NCBI RefSeq assembly: GCF_009914055.1 | Contig: NZ_CP028271.1 | Location: 4,340,001-4,404,000, forward strand | Origin: Mixta intestinalis | Lineage (GTDB): Bacteria > Pseudomonadota > Gammaproteobacteria > Enterobacterales > Enterobacteriaceae | Length of the DNA stretch: 64,000 nt | Direction: 5' to 3' | Shown: piece by piece, positions 8,619-17,100 of the stretch | Layout: every line of letters starts with the position of its first letter | How positions within the stretch are numbered: position 1 is the first letter of the stretch | Program-made: the position numbers and the translations under genes | Notes under the pieces: generated by a model | The model's input: the letters and a program-made list of their open reading frames with translations, nothing else | Database searches by the model: none | What the model was told of the DNA's origin: nothing

Positions 8619-10559
8619 TTGAGTGACATGGCGAAAAACCTGATTCTCTGGTTAGTCATCGCGGTCGTGCTGATGTCTGTCTTCCAGAGCTTTGGGCCCA
8701 GCGAGTCGAGTGGCCGTAGGGTTGATTATTCAACCTTCCTGTCGGAAGTGAATCAGGATCAGGTCCGCGAGGCACGTATTAACGGGCGTGAAATCAACGT
8801 TATTAAGAAAGACAGTAATAAATACACGACCTACATTCCCGTCAACGATCCCAAGTTGCTCGATAACCTGTTGACTAAAAATGTGAAAGTTGTCGGTGAA
8901 CCGCCGGAAGAACCGAGCCTGCTGGCTTCTATCTTCATCTCCTGGTTCCCAATGCTGTTGCTGATCGGTGTCTGGATTTTCTTTATGCGTCAAATGCAGG
9001 GTGGCGGTGGCAAGGGCGCGATGTCCTTTGGTAAGAGCAAAGCCCGCATGCTGACGGAAGACCAGATTAAAACCACTTTTGCTGATGTTGCAGGCTGTGA
9101 CGAAGCGAAAGAGGAAGTGGGCGAGCTGGTGGAATACCTGCGTGAGCCAAGCCGCTTCCAGAAGCTGGGCGGTAAAATTCCGAAAGGCGTGCTAATGGTG
9201 GGCCCGCCGGGTACCGGTAAAACGCTGCTGGCGAAAGCCATTGCTGGCGAAGCGAAAGTGCCGTTCTTTACTATTTCCGGTTCTGACTTTGTTGAAATGT
9301 TCGTCGGCGTCGGTGCTTCACGCGTGCGTGATATGTTTGAGCAGGCGAAGAAAGCGGCACCCTGCATCATCTTTATCGATGAAATCGATGCGGTAGGGCG
9401 TCAGCGTGGCGCAGGCTTAGGCGGTGGTCACGATGAGCGTGAGCAAACGCTGAACCAGATGCTGGTTGAGATGGATGGCTTTGAAGGCAACGAAGGTATT
9501 ATCGTCATCGCTGCGACTAACCGTCCTGACGTACTTGACCCGGCGCTGCTGCGTCCAGGCCGTTTTGACCGTCAGGTTGTGGTTGGTCTGCCGGACGTGC
9601 GTGGTCGTGAGCAAATTCTGAAAGTGCATATGCGTCGCGTACCGCTGGCTACCGATATTGATGCCGCGATCATTGCGCGTGGTACGCCGGGCTTCTCCGG
9701 TGCCGATCTGGCTAACCTGGTGAATGAAGCGGCACTGTTTGCTGCCCGTGGCAATAAGCGTGTAGTTTCAATGGTTGAGTTTGAGAAAGCGAAAGACAAA
9801 ATCATGATGGGTGCGGAACGTCGCTCCATGGTGATGACGGAAGCGCAGAAAGAGTCAACTGCTTATCACGAAGCGGGCCATGCGATTATCGGTCGCCTGG
9901 TGCCGGAACACGATCCGGTACACAAGGTCACCATTATTCCGCGCGGTCGTGCATTGGGCGTTACGTTCTTCCTGCCTGAAGGCGATGCGATTAGCGCCAG
10001 TCGGCAGAAGCTGGAAAGCCAGATTTCAACGCTGTACGGCGGTCGTCTGGCCGAAGAGATCATTTACGGTGCGGAACACGTTTCTACCGGTGCTTCTAAC
10101 GACATTAAGGTAGCGACTAACCTGGCGCGTAACATGGTGACGCAGTGGGGCTTCTCTGAGAAGCTGGGGCCGTTGCTGTATGCGGAAGAAGAAGGAGAAG
10201 TTTTCCTCGGTCGCTCCGTAGCGAAAGCCAAGCATATGTCTGATGAAACGGCGCGTATTATCGACCAGGAAGTGAAGCAGTTGATTGATACTAACTATCA
10301 GCGCGCTCGCCGTATCCTGAACGAAAATATGGATATCCTGCATGCGATGAAAGACGCGTTGATGAAGTATGAAACCATCGACGCGCCGCAAATCGATGAT
10401 CTGATGGCACGTCGTGAAGTACGTCCGCCAGCAGGCTGGGAAGATCCGAGTGCAGGTTCCGGTTCAGATAACAACGGCTCGCCAAAGGCACCGCGTCCGG
10501 TTGATGAACCGCGTACGCCGAACCCAGGCAACACGATGTCCGAGCAGTTTAATAAATAA
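8619..10559 (+). CDS. ftsH: ATP-dependent zinc metalloprotease FtsH
   Basis: Membrane-anchored hexameric AAA+ protease that degrades LpxC, sigma-32, SecY and other substrates. There are two N-terminal TM helices flanking a periplasmic domain, an AAA module (Walker A GPPGTGKT, Walker B IIFIDEID, SRH around NRPDVLDPALLRPGRFDR) and a zinc protease domain with HEAGH at about 417-421. A TTG start at 8619 is chosen over the ATG at 8628 because GAGG (8607-8610) is 8 nt from TTG but 17 nt from ATG; this gives 646 aa. Downstream is a strong terminator. Confidence 0.96.
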   Translation: MSDMAKNLILWLVIAVVLMSVFQSFGPSESSGRRVDYSTFLSEVNQDQVREARINGREINVIKKDSNKYTTYIPVNDPKLLDNLLTKNVKVVGEPPEEPSLLASIFISWFPMLLLIGVWIFFMRQMQGGGGKGAMSFGKSKARMLTEDQIKTTFADVAGCDEAKEEVGELVEYLREPSRFQKLGGKIPKGVLMVGPPGTGKTLLAKAIAGEAKVPFFTISGSDFVEMFVGVGASRVRDMFEQAKKAAPCIIFIDEIDAVGRQRGAGLGGGHDEREQTLNQMLVEMDGFEGNEGIIVIAATNRPDVLDPALLRPGRFDRQVVVGLPDVRGREQILKVHMRRVPLATDIDAAIIARGTPGFSGADLANLVNEAALFAARGNKRVVSMVEFEKAKDKIMMGAERRSMVMTEAQKESTAYHEAGHAIIGRLVPEHDPVHKVTIIPRGRALGVTFFLPEGDAISASRQKLESQISTLYGGRLAEEIIYGAEHVSTGASNDIKVATNLARNMVTQWGFSEKLGPLLYAEEEGEVFLGRSVAKAKHMSDETARIIDQEVKQLIDTNYQRARRILNENMDILHAMKDALMKYETIDAPQIDDLMARREVRPPAGWEDPSAGSGSDNNGSPKAPRPVDEPRTPNPGNTMSEQFNK

Positions 10560-10579
10560 TCGTGCAAGGCCTCTAAAAA

Positions 10580-10602
10580 CCCCGGCTGGTCCGGGGTTTT
10601 TT
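10580..10602 (+). terminator. ftsH terminator
   Basis: CCCCGG-CTGGT-CCGGGG followed by TTTTTT, 20 nt after the ftsH stop codon. A typical Rho-independent terminator separating rlmE-ftsH from folP-glmM. Confidence 0.9.
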
Positions 10603-10642
10603 ACATTCAAAAATTGACGAAAGCAGAAAGGAGCAGTTTAAG

Positions 10643-11485
10643 ATGAAGCTGTACGCACGGGATTCCCTGCTGGATCTGTCTCATCCCCATGTCATGGGCA
10701 TTCTTAACGTTACACCTGACTCTTTTTCCGATGGCGGGCAGCACGCCACTCTGATCGCAGCGCTGACCCATGCCAACGAAATGATTAATGCTGGTGCGAC
10801 AATTATTGATGTCGGCGGAGAATCGACCCGTCCCGGCGCTGCTGAGGTTAGCACTGACGAAGAGCTGGAACGTGTTATTCCGGTAGTGGAAGCGATCGCG
10901 CAACGCTTTGAAGTCTGGATCTCGGTTGATACCTCAAAACCTGAAGTGATAAGAGAATCAGCGAGAGTGGGCGCTCACATTATTAACGACATTCGTTCGC
11001 TACAGCTGCCGGGTGCGCTGGAAGCGGCGGCGGAAACGGGTCTGCCGGTTTGCCTGATGCATATGCAGGGAGAGCCGAACAACATGCAGACCGCGCCGCA
11101 CTATACGAATCTGCTGCAAGAAATTGATGATTTTTTCGCTTACCATATTGCTCGCTGTGAGAATGCAGGGATTAAAAAATCGCAGCTGCTACTCGACCCC
11201 GGCTTTGGATTCGGTAAGAATCTCAGCCACAACTATCAACTGTTGGCGCACCTGGCAGATTTCCACCACTTTGGCCTGCCGCTGTTGGTTGGAATGTCAC
11301 GTAAATCGATGATTGGACAACTGCTGAATGTAGGCCCGTCTCAGCGTCTGACCGGTAGCCTGGCCTGCGCGGTTATCGCGGCGATGCAGGGCGCGCAAAT
11401 TATACGCGCCCACGACGTTAAAGAGACGGTAGAAGCCATGCGCGTCGTCGAAGCGACACGTTCAGCGAAGGAAGAAAATGCATGA
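10643..11485 (+). CDS. folP: Dihydropteroate synthase FolP
   Basis: Condenses 6-hydroxymethyl-dihydropterin pyrophosphate with p-aminobenzoate in folate synthesis; target of sulfonamides. TIM barrel of 280 aa with the pterin/phosphate motif NVTPDSFSDGG (about 22-32), GGESTRPGA (about 60-68), DPGFGFGKN, and the SRKSM loop that contacts pABA. GGAG precedes the ATG. It overlaps glmM by 4 nt (ATGA), so the two are translationally coupled as in E. coli. Confidence 0.97.
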   Translation: MKLYARDSLLDLSHPHVMGILNVTPDSFSDGGQHATLIAALTHANEMINAGATIIDVGGESTRPGAAEVSTDEELERVIPVVEAIAQRFEVWISVDTSKPEVIRESARVGAHIINDIRSLQLPGALEAAAETGLPVCLMHMQGEPNNMQTAPHYTNLLQEIDDFFAYHIARCENAGIKKSQLLLDPGFGFGKNLSHNYQLLAHLADFHHFGLPLLVGMSRKSMIGQLLNVGPSQRLTGSLACAVIAAMQGAQIIRAHDVKETVEAMRVVEATRSAKEENA

Positions 11486-12816
11486 GTAATCGTAAATATT
11501 TTGGCACCGACGGTATTCGCGGAAAAGTAGGCGAAATGCCTATCACGCCTGATTTTGTGCTTAAGCTGGGCTGGGCTGCGGGGAAAGTGCTGGCGCGCCA
11601 CGGTTCGAAAAAAATTATTATCGGCAAAGATACTCGTATCTCCGGCTATATGCTGGAGTCGGCGCTGGAAGCGGGCCTGGCAGCGGCAGGGCTTTCCGCT
11701 TCGTTTACCGGCCCGATGCCGACGCCGGCCGTGGCCTACCTGACGCGCACTTTCCGTGCGGAAGCCGGTATCGTTATTTCCGCCTCGCATAATCCGTTTG
11801 AAGATAACGGCATTAAATTTTTCTCTTCCGAAGGCACCAAGCTGCCGGATGAAGTGGAAGAAGCGATCGAGCTGGAGATGGAAAAGCCGCTTACCTGCGT
11901 TGATTCCGCAGCGCTGGGACGTGCCAGCCGCATCGTTGATGCCGCCGGACGCTATATTGAGTTTTGCAAAGGAACTTTCCCCAGCGAGCTGAGCCTGAAC
12001 GGCCTGAAAATCGTGGTCGATTGCGCCAACGGCGCTACCTACCATATTGCGCCTAACGTGCTGCGCGAACTGGGCGCAACGGTTATCTCTTTTGGCGTAC
12101 AGCCCGATGGCGTGAACATCAATAAAGAATGTGGTGCTACTGACGTGCGTGCGCTACAAAAACGCGTGGTGGAAGAGAAGGCAGATGTTGGGCTGGCCTT
12201 TGATGGCGATGGCGATCGCGTCATCATGGTCGATCACCTGGGAAATAAAGTTGATGGCGACCAGATCCTCTACATCATCGCACGTGAAGGCCTGCGTCAG
12301 GGTCAGCTGCGCGGCGGTGTGGTGGGTACGCTGATGAGCAATATGGGGCTGGAACTGGCGTTAAAACAGCTGGGCATTCCTTTTGCTCGCGCTAAAGTCG
12401 GCGACCGCTACGTGCTGGAAAAACTGCAGGAGAAAAACTGGCGTCTTGGGGCGGAAAACTCCGGTCACGTTATCCTGTTGGATAAAACCACTACCGGCGA
12501 CGGCATCGTTGCAGGTTTGCAAGTGCTTACTGCTATGGCACGTAATCATATGACATTGCACGATCTTTGCAGCGGCATGAAGCTGCTGCCACAGATTCTG
12601 GTTAACGTTCGCTTTAGCGGCACCAGCGATCCGCTGGAAAGCGCCGAAGTTAAAACGGTGACCGCCGAGGTGGAAAAAGCGCTGGCCGGACGTGGACGCG
12701 TGCTGCTGCGCAAATCGGGCACTGAGCCGCTAATTCGCGTCATGGTAGAAGGCGAAGACGAGGCGCAGGTCACCGCGCTGGCGCATCGCATTGCCGATGC
12801 GGTAAAAACGGCTTAA
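11482..12816 (+). CDS. glmM: Phosphoglucosamine mutase GlmM
   Basis: Converts glucosamine-6-phosphate to glucosamine-1-phosphate for UDP-GlcNAc, hence peptidoglycan and LPS. The 444-aa alpha-D-phosphohexomutase has the phospho-serine S102 in ISASHNP, the metal loop FDGDGDRV, the sugar loop GAENSGH and the phosphate-binding loop RKSGTEPLIRVM. The ATG overlaps the folP stop. Downstream comes about 300 nt of leader before secG. Confidence 0.97.
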   Translation: MSNRKYFGTDGIRGKVGEMPITPDFVLKLGWAAGKVLARHGSKKIIIGKDTRISGYMLESALEAGLAAAGLSASFTGPMPTPAVAYLTRTFRAEAGIVISASHNPFEDNGIKFFSSEGTKLPDEVEEAIELEMEKPLTCVDSAALGRASRIVDAAGRYIEFCKGTFPSELSLNGLKIVVDCANGATYHIAPNVLRELGATVISFGVQPDGVNINKECGATDVRALQKRVVEEKADVGLAFDGDGDRVIMVDHLGNKVDGDQILYIIAREGLRQGQLRGGVVGTLMSNMGLELALKQLGIPFARAKVGDRYVLEKLQEKNWRLGAENSGHVILLDKTTTGDGIVAGLQVLTAMARNHMTLHDLCSGMKLLPQILVNVRFSGTSDPLESAEVKTVTAEVEKALAGRGRVLLRKSGTEPLIRVMVEGEDEAQVTALAHRIADAVKTA

Positions 12817-12858
12817 AAGGCGTCGACGTTGGGTTAGTCGGCGTTATTCTGAGTAGTT

Positions 12859-12886
12859 CCGGGCGCAGCTGTGCAGGTGCGCCCGG
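12859..12886 (+). other. GC-rich hairpin upstream of secG
   Basis: CCGGGCGCA and TGCGCCCGG form a perfect 9-bp stem with a 10-nt loop, 43 nt after glmM. No immediate T-tract follows (ATTTTT occurs about 22 nt later), so it is only a weak terminator candidate. The rest of 12887-13112 holds no recognisable gene and probably carries the secG promoter. Confidence 0.4.
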
Positions 12887-13112
12887 CTGGTTAACGGGTA
12901 TTTTTATCGCTGGATGGCCGCTGGATTTCGACGTAAAAAACAGCGACATGACGTTTTTTTCTGCAAACAGCGCGCGTGCAACAAATTGCGCTTGCAGATG
13001 TCGAAACCTTTGGTTAGTATTCACACCCGCTTCTGATGGGTGATGAGCATTATCCCCGTTATTGGTTTGAAGCTTTTGATGTGCGGTAACCGCGCAAGGA
13101 AACAGGTTAATT

Positions 13113-13445
13113 ATGTACGAAGCTCTGTTAGTCGTTTTTCTGTTAGTGGCAATTGGCCTTGTGGGTCTGATCATGCTGCAGCAGGGTAAAGGCGCTGATA
13201 TGGGAGCCTCTTTTGGTGCAGGCGCTTCCGCGACGCTGTTTGGTTCTGCAGGTTCTGGTAACTTCATGACCCGTATGACCGCAGTGCTGGCAACCCTGTT
13301 CTTCGTTATCAGCCTGATTCTGGGTAACCTGAACAGCAACAAGACGACCAAAGGTAGCGAGTGGGAAAATCTGTCTCAGCCGGCCCAGTCTCAGCAGACT
13401 GCTCCAGCTCAACCGGCAGCGCCGGGCAGTGATATCCCGCAGTAA
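13113..13445 (+). CDS. secG: Preprotein translocase subunit SecG
   Basis: Small auxiliary subunit of the SecYEG channel that enhances SecA-driven export. The 110-aa protein has two TM helices (about 1-23 and 50-72) joined by the conserved loop IMLQQGKGADMGASFGAG, and a Pro/Ala/Gln-rich cytoplasmic tail ending DIPQ. It directly precedes leuU, the E. coli arrangement. Confidence 0.97.
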   Translation: MYEALLVVFLLVAIGLVGLIMLQQGKGADMGASFGAGASATLFGSAGSGNFMTRMTAVLATLFFVISLILGNLNSNKTTKGSEWENLSQPAQSQQTAPAQPAAPGSDIPQ

Positions 13446-13480
13446 GTTGTTCTGACGCAGCGAACGCTGTTGTCTTAAGT

Positions 13481-13567
13481 GCCGAGGTGGTGGAATTGGT
13501 AGACACGCTACCTTGAGGTGGTAGTGCCCGATTGGGCTTACGGGTTCAAGTCCCGTCCTCGGTACCA
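13481..13567 (+). tRNA. leuU: tRNA-Leu (anticodon GAG)
   Basis: An 87-nt tRNA with a long class-II variable arm. The acceptor stem GCCGAGG pairs with CCTCGGT, and CCA is encoded at 13565-13567. Anticodon stem CTACC/GGTAG encloses loop TTGAGGT, giving anticodon GAG at 13515-13517. T-loop is GGTTCAAGTCC. Position after secG matches E. coli leuU. Confidence 0.97.
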
Positions 13568-13578
13568 ATATTCGATTA

Positions 13579-13602
13579 CAGACGCTAACGGCGTCTGTTT
13601 TT
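13579..13602 (+). terminator. secG-leuU terminator
   Basis: CAGACGC-TAACG-GCGTCTG followed by TTTTT, 11 nt after the tRNA CCA end. Confidence 0.88.
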
Positions 13603-14248
13603 GTATCTGTAGTTCGCGTAAATACTGGCTTTCTCCCCGTTTAAACCTTCTCAACGTCAACCTGACGCAATTGATATTAATTCCCTCTGCTGGCGAAATA
13701 TAACCTGAAAACGGGCGCTTGTCGGTTATGGCTACATTTGTTGGTATAACAGTACTACGCGTTTGTTTCATTACAGTTTGTTGGCCTGATAATAATCAAA
13801 TTGGCCTTCGTCTCTGTAATAAAATTAATTACTGGTGTTAATAACTTTTTTGTTGTGTCTGAGGCTCCTGTAACTACTGTTTTCTGCCGTGTATTTTTCT
13901 TTTATAACGCATTTTCACTTTATCAGAAAAATGGCGCATAAGCGGGCACCATAGCATTCAGGTAACAGTTTATCTGTCGCAGCAATAATATTTAAATTAA
14001 TATAAAATTCACAAATTTAATTAATTTATGGTGTCTGTAGTTAACAAGAAAAGACCTTTTAGCTGCGGCAGTCATTTTTTCTTTGGTTCAGCAACGGTAG
14101 CCACGTCTAAGCAAGCCTCGTAATCCAGCCTCTGCTGGCGGTAAAAAGTTGAACTACCCCCCATTTTTGCCAAACGAAAAGTTCTAAAGTACATAATTAC
14201 AAAGCTTGTTTATCAATAAAATTATTAACCCATTTTCAGGAAGAGATT
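13603..14248. other. AT-rich intergenic region, no gene recognised
   Basis: About 645 nt between the leuU terminator and yedE. It is visibly richer in A+T than its surroundings, especially 13980-14050. No open frame with recognisable homology, no RNA gene and no copy of the tRNA 3' end was seen. It should contain the promoter for the 14249-15582 pair; no convincing -35/-10 pair could be assigned. A loss-of-gene scar or horizontally acquired flank is possible. Confidence 0.5.
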
Positions 14249-15331
14249 ATGTCTAAAACATGGGTGTTGATTATTTGCGGCTGTATTATTGGCGCAATTG
14301 CTTTAATGCTGGGCGAAGCCGGGAATCCGCCAAATATGGGGGTTTGCGTTGCCTGTTTTTTACGTGACAGCGCAGGCAGCCTTAATTTACACGGTGCCGC
14401 TACCGTACAATACTTCAGACCAGAAGTTGTGGGATTCGTTATTGGGGCTTTTGCATCAGCCTTATTATTTCGGGAATTTAGCGCGAAAGGTGGTTCGGCA
14501 CCCGTTATTCGCTTCACTCTGGGCTTTTTTATGATGCTGGGATGCCTGGTATTTTTAGGTTGCCCGCTGCGTATGATGCTGCGTCTGGGCGCTGGCGATC
14601 TGAATGCACTTATCGGTTTAGCTGGTTTGGTAACGGGGATCGGCATTGGGTGCCTGTTTATCAAAAAAGGGTTTACGCTGCCGCGTAATTTCCGCCAGAG
14701 TTCGCTGGAAGGTATTATCTTCCCGGCAGCTTGTTTTGTGCTGCTATTGCTCTTTTTACTGAACAGCGAACTGTTTAAATCCAGCGTAAAAGGTCCGGGA
14801 GCCAGTCACGCGCCGGTCTGGATCTCTTTAGCTGGCGGATTGCTGATCGGCATTATTGTCCAGCGTACCCGCTTCTGTTTTATCGGTATGGCTAAAAGCG
14901 TCTTCCTGACGCGTAATTTCTCCATGGCGCTGGGTGTGCTGGCCCTGACCCTGCTGGTAGCCATCGGCAATCTTTATCTGGGAAAATTTACACTGGGCTT
15001 TGAACATCAACCGATCGCCCATTCAGATGGTGTCTGGAACTTTTTATCCATGGCATTAGTCGGGCTGTGTGGCGTGTTTATTACCGGTTGTCCTCTACGT
15101 CAGCTGGTGAGTGCCGGTCAGGGAAGTTCTGATGCAGCGATAAGCGTACTGGGCATGTTATTGGGCGCGGCGGCGGCACATAACTTTTCGTTAGCCTCAA
15201 GCCCTGCGGGTCCAACCGCAGGTGGTAAAACCATTGTTATCGTTGGTATCTTACTTGCGCTGTGTATTGGAGGAATATATACCCTTAAGGCGCGCAAGAT
15301 ACTGCAAAGCGCAGGCAATGAGGGCCAATGA
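14249..15331 (+). CDS. yedE: YedE/YeeE-family membrane transporter (putative selenium/sulfur transporter)
   Basis: Polytopic inner-membrane protein of 360 aa with about ten hydrophobic segments and the duplicated architecture of the YeeE/YedE family, which imports thiosulfate-type sulfur or, in the YedE/FdhT branch, is linked to selenium metabolism. Paired family motifs are visible: GCPLR at 104-108 and again at 280-284, plus C33-V-A-C36 near the N-terminus and TRFCF at 207-211. GGAAGAG precedes the ATG. A DUF3343 gene follows with a 4-nt overlap, an association that favours the selenium-linked YedE branch. A SirA/YedF-type TusA protein, the usual partner, is absent here. Substrate is inferred. 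Confidence 0.8.
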   Translation: MSKTWVLIICGCIIGAIALMLGEAGNPPNMGVCVACFLRDSAGSLNLHGAATVQYFRPEVVGFVIGAFASALLFREFSAKGGSAPVIRFTLGFFMMLGCLVFLGCPLRMMLRLGAGDLNALIGLAGLVTGIGIGCLFIKKGFTLPRNFRQSSLEGIIFPAACFVLLLLFLLNSELFKSSVKGPGASHAPVWISLAGGLLIGIIVQRTRFCFIGMAKSVFLTRNFSMALGVLALTLLVAIGNLYLGKFTLGFEHQPIAHSDGVWNFLSMALVGLCGVFITGCPLRQLVSAGQGSSDAAISVLGMLLGAAAAHNFSLASSPAGPTAGGKTIVIVGILLALCIGGIYTLKARKILQSAGNEGQ

Positions 15332-15582
15332 ATATCCGCTACCTTTTTTTGTTTCACACGCCGCTGGGGGCTGTTTTATTAAAGAAAGCGCTGGCCCAGC
15401 GGCAAATTATGTTTCGCGTATTCGATGCGCCGCGCCAGCTTACCGCCGAGTGCGGGGTAGCCGTATCTTTTAATCTGCCTCATGATGACTGTTTTCAGCC
15501 ATTTTTGAATCAGGATGTCAGCGCAGTATATCGTCTGGACAATGAGAGTTTCCCGGTCTTAATGTGGCGAGATGAACAGTAA
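15328..15582 (+). CDS. DUF3343 family small protein (putative Se/S carrier-like)
   Basis: 84-aa cytoplasmic protein whose N-terminal half (FHTPLGAVLLKKAL, FRVFDAPRQLTAECGVAVSF) resembles the DUF3343 'putative Se/S carrier-like' family, including the ECGVA motif with C42. A second Cys is at 55. The ATG overlaps the yedE stop by 4 nt, so it is translationally coupled to the transporter and probably acts on the same substrate, for example by accepting imported selenium or sulfur. No biochemical role can be read from sequence. Confidence 0.72.
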   Translation: MNIRYLFLFHTPLGAVLLKKALAQRQIMFRVFDAPRQLTAECGVAVSFNLPHDDCFQPFLNQDVSAVYRLDNESFPVLMWRDEQ

Positions 15583-15735
15583 TGGTGCCTGATAGTAAAT
15601 TAATGTTATTGGCAATATAGCAATTTATCATCGCAGTAGCGCGGATCGTCAATGTCTGTCTGCCCGCAGAAAAGCAGGTGCTGTTGCTTAACGATTTTAT
15701 TGTTTTGCTTACAGGCAGACGTTCTTACATTCTGG

Positions 15736-17100
15736 CTACAGGGAGTTCAGAAAGTGAATCACAGACTCACGCTCTGATTTGCTGAGATTTTCAAAACGAA
15801 TGCGAGCGTCCTGTGCTTCACCGTCATGCCATAAAATCGCTTCCAGAGGATTTCTGGCACGTCCGTCATGCAATAGCGTGGTGTGTTCATTGATTTTTTC
15901 CAGCAGCCCCATTCCCCACAGCGGAGGCGTACGCCACTGGCGTCCGTTGGCAACACCATCGGGACGCCCATCAGCCAGCCCTTCGCCCATATCGTGTACC
16001 AGCAGATCGGTATAAGGATGAATTAACTGGCCCGCCAGCGCAGGAAATGCCGGGAAATCACCGGTCTTCAGTGAAGTTCGATGGCAGCTTGCGCAGCCGA
16101 TCTCGCTAAATAATCTCTCGCCGTTCTTCACGTCTGATGCCTCAACGTTGCGGCGTGCGGGGACGGCAAGCACGTAATGATACAGCGTCATTTTATCCAG
16201 CGTTTCACTGGTGAGTTCAGGATGGCTATCCTCTTTTTGCGCAAGGCAGGCGGTTTGGACTGCCGGGCAGTTGGGGTGCGGAAACAGAGGTGTCGTAATA
16301 CCCATATCCCCTAATAACGCGGAGGCGATCTGCTGACGAACCGTTGGCTGATTGGCTTTCCAGCCAAATCGCCCTGGTGCAGTTCGCTGTTTCGTCACAT
16401 CCCATACGCGGTTTGCGGTACCGGCTACGCCACGACCTTCCCGGCGCTGCTCATCTGCGATAGCGAGTATATCCGCTTCAGGTACCGCCTCCAGTAAACC
16501 CAGACCATACATTACGCTGGCAACGCGCAGGGAATACAAGGCGGTGCCGTCCAGCGGGCCGTATGCAAGATTGTGGAAGGTTACTTTGGGCTGACGCAGA
16601 TTAACCTTTTCACCATCTGGCAATGTCTTGCTCAGGTTTACCCATTCAATACGCGCTTCGCCTTCTCCCGGAACGCCTGGCGCGCCAAACTCATTAAGCT
16701 GATCGCCATAGTGCGGCTCATGACGCGGGCCGCCGACGCTATCCTGCCCCGGTATGGAGAGGCGAACCAGCATACTCCGCATCGGCTCTCCATATATTTC
16801 AGGTGGCCGTCCACGTCCGTTGTGAGGATGACAGGATATGCAGGAAGGGCGGTTATAAGTCGGGCCAAGACCCGCGACATCAGGCGTTAGCGAAGGAGAA
16901 ATCACCCAGGTTTGACGAACAAAGCCTCGTCCGGCGCTGGCTGCACGCTGCTGGATTTTATCCAGCTTATCCCAGACGATTTCTTCATAGGCCGCCCGAT
17001 CCGTACGGGAAGTGGTAAAGTCGCCACCGGCTTTCTCGGCGGCGTGGCAGAGCTGAGTGCCGCCCAGCGTAGCAAGCAACAAAGAGATTAATTTATTCAT
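15736..17100 (-). CDS. Di-heme c-type oxidoreductase (DHOR family), periplasmic
   Basis: 454 aa with a signal peptide (cleavage near CHA at 18-20) and two c-type heme sites, C87-I-S-C-H91 and C336-A-S-C-H340. The segments TPPLWGMGLL and LLHDGRARNPLEAI near the C-terminus are typical of the DHOR family ('di-heme oxidoreductase', formerly thiol oxidoreductase-like), distantly related to di-heme cytochrome c peroxidases. The substrate of these enzymes is not established. The start codon overlaps the stop of the upstream solute-binding protein gene by 4 nt, so the two are translated together. Heme attachment would need the Ccm system, which is not in this window. It is convergent with yedE-DUF3343. 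Confidence 0.82.
   Translation of the reverse strand: MNKLISLLLATLGGTQLCHAAEKAGGDFTTSRTDRAAYEEIVWDKLDKIQQRAASAGRGFVRQTWVISPSLTPDVAGLGPTYNRPSCISCHPHNGRGRPPEIYGEPMRSMLVRLSIPGQDSVGGPRHEPHYGDQLNEFGAPGVPGEGEARIEWVNLSKTLPDGEKVNLRQPKVTFHNLAYGPLDGTALYSLRVASVMYGLGLLEAVPEADILAIADEQRREGRGVAGTANRVWDVTKQRTAPGRFGWKANQPTVRQQIASALLGDMGITTPLFPHPNCPAVQTACLAQKEDSHPELTSETLDKMTLYHYVLAVPARRNVEASDVKNGERLFSEIGCASCHRTSLKTGDFPAFPALAGQLIHPYTDLLVHDMGEGLADGRPDGVANGRQWRTPPLWGMGLLEKINEHTTLLHDGRARNPLEAILWHDGEAQDARIRFENLSKSERESVIHFLNSL

Noticed and set aside
13481..13602. leuU as an integration site for the 13.6-22.1 kb segment
   Set aside because: No duplicated tRNA 3' end, integrase or excisionase was seen anywhere in the segment.
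13538..13771. 77-codon minus-strand frame ending YRGRDLNP
   Set aside because: The C-terminal residues are the reverse reading of the leuU tRNA 3' end, a well-known source of false ORFs; no RBS.
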